NCBI GenBank assembly: GCA_018261895.1
Contig: JAGTRT010000003.1
Span: 1 to 64,000, forward strand
DNA length: 64,000 bases
Source: Pseudomonadota bacterium
Lineage (GTDB): Bacteria; Pseudomonadota; Gammaproteobacteria; Burkholderiales; Rhodocyclaceae
Reading direction: 5' to 3'
The position numbers were made by a program, and so were the translations under genes. Below the pieces are notes generated by a model that searched no databases, had not been told where the DNA came from, and was given only the letters and a program-made list of their open reading frames with translations. Positions 59,426 through 64,000 of the stretch are shown piece after piece (the stretch's first letter is position 1; the number at the start of each line of letters is the position of its first letter).

Positions 59426-60796
59426 ATGCATGTATTGATAATTGATGATGAAGCGGCACTGCGCCAGATCCTGGCGTCCACGCTAACCAAGGCAGGCCAC
59501 TCCGTGGATACGGCGGCAGGTGTCAAGGAGGCATCGGCCAAACTGGTTCGTGGCGACATCGATGTCGCGTTGTGCGACATCATGATGCCGGATGGAAACG
59601 GTGTTGAACTGGTCAGAAGTTTCCGTGGCAGCGGCATTGATACCCAGTTCGTCATGGTCACGGCCTTCGCGTCGATGGAAACGGCTGTTGAGGCTCTGCG
59701 AGCCGGTGCAACCGACTACATGGTCAAGCCGGTCCGCAATGAGGAACTCCTGCACCGGATCGAACAGATCGGTTCAATGCGCGGCTTGAAGGCAGAGAAC
59801 CAGGCACTGCGGCAATTGGTTGCCCGGGAGCGTGGTGTATTTCATTTCAGTTCCCGTCCCATGGTCGAAATGGAGCGCCTCGTCTCGAAAGTGGCGGTGA
59901 CCGATAGTACGGTTCTGGTTACCGGTGAAAGCGGGACAGGCAAGGGCGTCATCGCGCGCAATATCCATGAGATGAGTCCGCGGAGCGAGTTTCCGTTCAT
60001 TCCGGTCAATTGCGGTGCGATTCCCGAAAACCTCATGGAGAGTGAGTTTTTCGGCCACTCCAAAGGCGCGTTTACCGGGGCTGATCGCGCACGCAAGGGC
60101 CTGTTTACGCAGGCGGACCGGGGTACCTTGTTTCTTGACGAGATCGGTGAGTTGCCCCTCCATCTGCAGACCAAGTTGCTGCACGTGATCGAAGACAAGG
60201 AAGTGCGTCCTTTGGGCGGGGAGCAGGTCAGGCGCGTCGATGTCCGGATTGTCGCCGCGACCAACCGAAACCTGCCGGAGATGGTCAAGGAAGGCAAGTT
60301 TCGCGAGGATCTCTATTTCCGCCTGTCGATGTTCCATATCCATATTCCGCCACTGCGTGAGCGGAAGGAGGATATCGCCCGCCTGATTCATTTTGTCCTG
60401 CAGAATCTGTCGGCCGGCCACAGCAAGAAGGCGCTTGAGCTCGACCCGATGGCCGAGGAAATCCTGGTGGAGTTCGCCTGGCCGGGTAACGTCCGCGAAC
60501 TGGAGAATGTCATCAACCGGGCCTATATCCTGGCCGATGGCGAACGCATCACCCTGGCAGACCTGCCGCCCGATATCGCCCGCTCTGTCCAGTCCAGAGA
60601 GCCTTCGGGCATCGAATTTGCTACTAACACCAGCCTGCGGGAACAGTTGAGACGTCTTGAGGCAGAAATTATTGCCCGAGCCCTGCGTGACGCCAATGGC
60701 GATCGTCGGCTGGCAGCTCAGAAGCTGGATATCGGTCTCTCCAGCCTTTACCGAAAACTGGAGGAAATGGAATTGCACGGCGCAGCAAAGGAATGA
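59426..60796 (+). CDS. NtrC-family sigma54-dependent response regulator
   Basis: A 456-residue activator: receiver domain (LIIDDE; phosphoacceptor in CDIMMPDGNG), AAA+ domain with Walker A GESGTGKG, the sigma54-contact loop GAFTGAD, Walker B GTLFLDEIGEL and R-fingers in FREDLYFRL, then a Fis-type HTH (RRLAAQKLDIGLSSLYRKLEEM). It opens sigma54 promoters after phosphorylation by the adjacent kinase. AAGG is eight bases before the ATG. The sigma54 promoters and TTCCC-N6-GGGAA sites at 34.9 and 51.7 kb are its likely targets; this is inferred from proximity and site structure. Confidence 0.93.
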   Translation: MHVLIIDDEAALRQILASTLTKAGHSVDTAAGVKEASAKLVRGDIDVALCDIMMPDGNGVELVRSFRGSGIDTQFVMVTAFASMETAVEALRAGATDYMVKPVRNEELLHRIEQIGSMRGLKAENQALRQLVARERGVFHFSSRPMVEMERLVSKVAVTDSTVLVTGESGTGKGVIARNIHEMSPRSEFPFIPVNCGAIPENLMESEFFGHSKGAFTGADRARKGLFTQADRGTLFLDEIGELPLHLQTKLLHVIEDKEVRPLGGEQVRRVDVRIVAATNRNLPEMVKEGKFREDLYFRLSMFHIHIPPLRERKEDIARLIHFVLQNLSAGHSKKALELDPMAEEILVEFAWPGNVRELENVINRAYILADGERITLADLPPDIARSVQSREPSGIEFATNTSLREQLRRLEAEIIARALRDANGDRRLAAQKLDIGLSSLYRKLEEMELHGAAKE

Positions 60797-60809
60797 GGTT
60801 GAGAGCGTG

Positions 60810-61463
60810 ATGCAATGGATGAAGTGCTTTCCGAAAAGTCTGGTCGTCGCCGGACTCTTGTTTTGGACGACGGCTGTGCTCGCCGGGCCGGATGAAGACT
60901 ATCAGGCTGGCGTGAAGAGCTTTCGCGATGGCGATGTGGTTGGGGCCATGACGCCGCTGCGTAGCGCCTCCCTGGCGGGGCACGCCAAGGCTCAGGCTCT
61001 GCTCGCGGAAATCCTTGATCGCACTGATTTTGACGAAGACGCAGTAGCGCTCTACCGCCAATCGGCTGCACAGGGAGAACCGGAAGGCATGTTTGGTCTC
61101 GGCGTGATGGTTGCCGCCGGTGAAGGAACGAAAAAGGACGTTTTGGCGGGCCGCGAATGGATATTGAAAGCGGCCAGCAAGGGCTTGGTTCTGGCGGTCA
61201 ATGTCGTTGCCCAGGCCTATCTGAGAGGAGAACTCGGATTCGGCGAAGCCGACCGAAACTCGCCGGAAGCGCTGGCGTGGATCAAGCAGGCAGCGAGCAA
61301 TGAGTATTTGCCGGCCATCGATGCATTGGCCGCTGCGTACAGCACGGGTAGCGGCCTGGCGGTCGAGGTTGATCGGACGCAGGCAGAGCAGTATCAGGCC
61401 CTGGCCAATCGGATCAGAAACATCGACCCGGGCAAAGGCAAGAAAAAGCAGCGGCGCATGTAA
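60810..61463 (+). CDS. Sel1-repeat periplasmic protein
   Basis: A 217-residue secreted protein with Sel1/TPR-like helical repeats (AKAQALLAEILDRTDFDEDAV, PEGMFGLGVMVAAGEGTKKDV, SPEALAWIKQAASNEYLPA) and a basic tail (GKGKKKQRRM). It follows the regulator gene by 13 bases and may be cotranscribed with it. The ATG at 60810 is preferred to a GTG three bases earlier. Binding partner unknown. Confidence 0.83.
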   Translation: MQWMKCFPKSLVVAGLLFWTTAVLAGPDEDYQAGVKSFRDGDVVGAMTPLRSASLAGHAKAQALLAEILDRTDFDEDAVALYRQSAAQGEPEGMFGLGVMVAAGEGTKKDVLAGREWILKAASKGLVLAVNVVAQAYLRGELGFGEADRNSPEALAWIKQAASNEYLPAIDALAAAYSTGSGLAVEVDRTQAEQYQALANRIRNIDPGKGKKKQRRM

Positions 61464-61489
61464 GTGCGGCTGAAATAGAGGAAATGGCC

Positions 61490-61798
61490 ATGACAGCGAT
61501 GTCGCGAATATTGATTTTGAGTGCTGTGGCGTCTTTGGCGTCCACGCCGGCGTTTGCCGCGAACATTGCAGCCGGGCAGCAGTTGTATTCAATGCACTGT
61601 GCGGCCTGCCATGGCCCGCGAGGCGAAGGGGTCGTTCCCGAGGCGCCCAAGTTTCGCATGGGCGAGCGGCTTGAGCAGCCGGACATGGTTTTGATGCAAT
61701 CGGTGAAAAGTGGCAAGAAAACGATGCCGCCTTTCTTCGGGATTCTGCAGGACGCCCAAATTCTTGATGTATTGGCTTTTGTGAGAACGCTGAGATGA
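61490..61798 (+). CDS. Monoheme class I cytochrome c
   Basis: A 102-residue secreted cytochrome: signal peptide ending AFA-ANIAAG, heme motif HCAACHGPRGEG, and axial Met candidate in KTMPPFFG. It is a typical small carrier of the cytochrome c family. AGAGG is eight bases before the chosen ATG (another ATG at 61484 is too close). Its stop overlaps the start of the propeller gene by 4 bases. Confidence 0.9.
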   Translation: MTAMSRILILSAVASLASTPAFAANIAAGQQLYSMHCAACHGPRGEGVVPEAPKFRMGERLEQPDMVLMQSVKSGKKTMPPFFGILQDAQILDVLAFVRTLR

Positions 61799-62859
61799 AA
61801 TTGAAATTGTTGCTTTGTGGCGCCGTGCTGAAGGCGCTGGTGGTCGTTCAGCCTGTCCTGGCCGCCGACAAAGCAGGTCCGCGGGTGGTGGACTCCTTCG
61901 AGGTTGGCGAGAATGTTTACGTGCGGGCGCTGACCGTCGAGCGTTCGAGCAACACCCTGTGGGTCGGTACATCGGTGGGGGCTCACGAGATCGATTTGAA
62001 GACCAGCAAGCCGCGCAACACCTTTACCCGCCAGCAGGGGCTTGCCAATGAGTACGTCTTTGCCATCGGCATCGACAGCGAAGGCTACAAGTGGTTTGGC
62101 ACCAACGCTGGCGGTGCGTCACGTTACAAGGACGGCAAGTGGAAGACCTATTTCCCGATGCACGGTTTGGCAGACTACTGGATCTACTCCTTTGTGAACG
62201 ACAAGAGTGGCAATCTCTGGATCGGCACCTGGGCCGGGGTCAATTATTTCAACGTCAAGACGGGCAAGTTCAAGACCTACGTCAAGGAGTTGATCAACGA
62301 ATGGGTTTACGGTCTTGACGTCGATGGCGACGGGCGGGTCTGGTTCGGTACCGAGGGTGGCGTGTCGATGTACGACGGTAAGCGCTGGCGTTCCTGGACA
62401 CACAAGGATGGCCTGGGTGGGGAAAACACCGAAAACCTTCAGGCCAGCACGAATACCGGGCTGGGTACGCGTTCGCGTCACGACCTGACGACCAAGGTCG
62501 AGGGTTTGTCCTCCTACAACCCAAACTACGTCTTCTCAATACACGTGGCACCCGATGGCAATGTGTGGGCTGGTACGTGGGGCGGCGGTGTCTCGCGTTT
62601 CGACGGAAAACGATGGGTCAACCTGACCTCGCTGGATGGCCTGGCTGGCAACATCGTGTATTCCATCGCGCAGGATGACAAGGGTGTTTTCTGGTTTGGT
62701 ACGGACAAGGGCCTGTCACGTTACGACGGCAAGTCATGGAAGACCTTTGCCAAAGCCGAAGGGCTCTTTGATACCCACGTCTACGCCATTGCGATTGCCC
62801 CCAGCGGGGATATCTGGGCCGGTACCAAACGCGGCGTGGTTCGCATTGCGCCGCAGTGA
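61795..62859 (+). CDS. Secreted two-component-regulator-type beta-propeller
   Basis: A 354-residue exported propeller composed of Reg_prop-type blades with recurring WxGTxxG and F/SRYDGKxW motifs (TLWVGTSVGAHEID, NLWIGTWAGVNYF, RVWFGTEGGVSMYDGKRW, VWAGTWGGGVSRFDGKRW, VFWFGTDKGLSRYDGKSW). Such blades usually form the periplasmic sensor of hybrid kinases, but here there is no membrane helix or kinase. It is translationally coupled to the cytochrome upstream. It may bind a polysaccharide, metal or cytochrome; the role is unknown. Confidence 0.85.
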   Translation: MKLKLLLCGAVLKALVVVQPVLAADKAGPRVVDSFEVGENVYVRALTVERSSNTLWVGTSVGAHEIDLKTSKPRNTFTRQQGLANEYVFAIGIDSEGYKWFGTNAGGASRYKDGKWKTYFPMHGLADYWIYSFVNDKSGNLWIGTWAGVNYFNVKTGKFKTYVKELINEWVYGLDVDGDGRVWFGTEGGVSMYDGKRWRSWTHKDGLGGENTENLQASTNTGLGTRSRHDLTTKVEGLSSYNPNYVFSIHVAPDGNVWAGTWGGGVSRFDGKRWVNLTSLDGLAGNIVYSIAQDDKGVFWFGTDKGLSRYDGKSWKTFAKAEGLFDTHVYAIAIAPSGDIWAGTKRGVVRIAPQ

Positions 62860-62882
62860 CCTACATGATCAAAGGTAATTCG

Positions 62883-64000
62883 ATGAGAACCTCTTCCCGC
62901 CTTGGCAAGCTGATGCTCGGCATGCTGTTCGTTGCACCCATGGGGCTTGCCATCGCAGCGCCGCCAGCGCCTGCCGCGCCGGTGCATCCTCCGCTGACCG
63001 GCACCCATCCGCCGATTGCCCAACAACCTCAGGAGCGGGAGGGCAAGGTTACCGTCGATCCGGCGGCCAAGTTCACCCATTTCCGTGTCGGCAACAAGAA
63101 TGTGAAGTCGATCTTTCTCGATGGCAGCGTCGTCTGGGTCGGTACCTCGGGCGGTGTCGTTCGCTACGACACGAAGGACGATAGCTTCAAGCTTTACGAC
63201 GCGAGAAACGGCTTGCTGTCGAACGGCATGTTCTACGTCGGTCGGGTGAAGGGAATGATCGCCGTCGGGACCTATGGTGGCGGGTTGTCATTGCTCGACG
63301 AGAAGTCCGGCAAGTGGAAAACCTACAATATCCCGGAAGGTCTGGGCGATGCCTTCGTTTACGATGTGTTGACGGCCAGCAATGGCGATATCTGGATTGC
63401 AACGTGGTCCGGGGTTAACCGCATTCGTGGCGGCAATCTTGACGATCGAAGCAAGTGGGATCTCTTCACCGTCGAAAATACCAAGGGCGGCGTGCCGAAC
63501 GACTGGATATATGGCCTGGCCGAGGGCAGAAACGGTGACATCTGGCTGGCCACCGAGGGCGGTATGGCGAGATTTGCCGCCAACAAGTGGGAAAACTGGA
63601 ATCATGCGAAGGGGCTGGGTGCTCCCTACGCCAAGGTCAAGGATGCGATTGCCTTCAAGAACGATCCTGGCAAGCAGTCAACGCATCATGCCAAGCAGAA
63701 ACAGGAAATGGGGCTGCAAGGTGTCGATGTCGCCTACAACCCGAATTATGTGGTTTCGCTTGAGGTCGATCGCCAAGGCAACGTCTGGGCCGGGACCTGG
63801 GGCGGCGGCCTTTCACGCTTTGACGGCAAGCGCTGGATCAATTACACAACGGTGGAAGGATTGCCCGGAAATCACGTTTTCATGCTGCACGCCGACGCCG
63901 CAGGCAAACTCTGGATTGGCACCAATAACGGATTGACGTCTTTTCAGGCAGATACCGGAAAGTTCGCCAAGGCCATGACTACTGCCGATGGGCTGTTCGC
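62883..64000 (+). CDS. Secreted two-component-regulator-type beta-propeller, 3' end outside window
   Basis: The frame from ATG 62883 stays open to the right edge (at least 372 residues). It has a signal peptide (LMLGMLFVAPMGLAIA), a Pro/Ala-rich linker, then the same blade motifs as the preceding protein (VVWVGTSGGVVRYD, DIWIATWSGVNRI, DIWLATEGGMARF, VWAGTWGGGLSRFDGKRW, LWIGTNNGLTSF). AAGG lies eight bases before the ATG. The two neighbours are paralogues. Whether a kinase or other domain follows cannot be seen. Confidence 0.82.
   Translation, partial: MRTSSRLGKLMLGMLFVAPMGLAIAAPPAPAAPVHPPLTGTHPPIAQQPQEREGKVTVDPAAKFTHFRVGNKNVKSIFLDGSVVWVGTSGGVVRYDTKDDSFKLYDARNGLLSNGMFYVGRVKGMIAVGTYGGGLSLLDEKSGKWKTYNIPEGLGDAFVYDVLTASNGDIWIATWSGVNRIRGGNLDDRSKWDLFTVENTKGGVPNDWIYGLAEGRNGDIWLATEGGMARFAANKWENWNHAKGLGAPYAKVKDAIAFKNDPGKQSTHHAKQKQEMGLQGVDVAYNPNYVVSLEVDRQGNVWAGTWGGGLSRFDGKRWINYTTVEGLPGNHVFMLHADAAGKLWIGTNNGLTSFQADTGKFAKAMTTADGLF

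Noticed and set aside
1..64000. CRISPR arrays, tRNA/rRNA genes, transposases, integrases, prophage genes
   Set aside because: I looked for regularly spaced repeats, tRNA-like cloverleafs and the usual protein motifs and saw none. The six-copy repeat has irregular, kilobase-scale spacing and is not a CRISPR.

Overview
The window reads as a GC-rich betaproteobacterial chromosome segment. My best guess is a Rhodocyclales bacterium close to Dechloromonas, Azonexus or Ferribacterium. That rests on the mixture of meta-cleavage genes, MtoAB-type iron genes, System II cytochrome c biogenesis and c-di-GMP/heme signalling proteins, not on any search. Coding density is very high, and no stretch longer than 300 bases lacks a gene. 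I saw no tRNA, rRNA, insertion sequence or CRISPR array. By my count about 57 CxxCH heme c motifs are encoded, so the window is dominated by multiheme electron transfer.

Region 1 (1-9.3 kb) is general metabolism. It holds the 3' end of mhpE, a triple-fusion branched-chain-type ABC permease/ATPase with its LivF partner, a hemerythrin, and mhpC, which together look like an aromatic-acid uptake and meta-cleavage set. dinB follows with a LexA box, then bioB, an ArsR regulator, an EF-hand protein and a bacteriohemerythrin.

Region 2 (9.3-15.5 kb, minus strand) is a likely operon mtoD-mtoA-mtoB (monoheme carrier, decaheme, porin-like barrel). It continues into a chemoreceptor whose periplasmic domain carries a heme motif and into a b-type cytochrome. 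This is the arrangement expected for electron exchange across the outer membrane (Fe(II) oxidation or Fe(III) reduction) linked to redox taxis.

Region 3 (15.5-32.4 kb) is signalling plus soluble carriers. It has CHASE-type histidine kinases, a radical-SAM-fold protein without its cluster cysteines, a HiPIP, a heme-sensing GGDEF-EAL protein with a probably dead EAL domain, a kinase/double-receiver/triheme-cytochrome operon, a 1310-residue GGDEF-EAL protein, and two triheme class I cytochromes.

Region 4 (32.5-51.6 kb, plus strand) is the most unusual part. It is a long co-directional cluster of two tetraheme cytochromes, one 11-heme cytochrome sharing their N-terminal motifs, four c7-type triheme proteins (one fused to a c5-type domain), three NHL propellers (two lipoproteins), a parvulin isomerase, an outer-membrane barrel, an unknown helical periplasmic protein, ResB-CcsA heme lyase, a heme-copper-oxidase-like membrane protein lacking the CuB histidine pair, and a TPR protein. 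I infer an extracellular or trans-envelope cytochrome conduit, possibly filament-forming like Geobacter OmcE/OmcS, with its own secretion, folding and heme-attachment helpers.

Region 5 (51.6-64 kb) holds ccmFGHI, a DUF3365-type heme protein, a TlpA lipoprotein, a histidine kinase, an NtrC-family sigma54 activator, Sel1 proteins, a monoheme cytochrome and two periplasmic two-component-type propellers, the last one cut by the window end. Two sigma54-like promoters in regions 4-5 carry upstream inverted repeats TTCCC-N6-GGGAA at matching distances. I infer that the NtrC-type regulator at 59.4 kb drives the cytochrome cluster and its maturation genes. A 34-bp repeat occurs six times across the window and is not explained by any gene.
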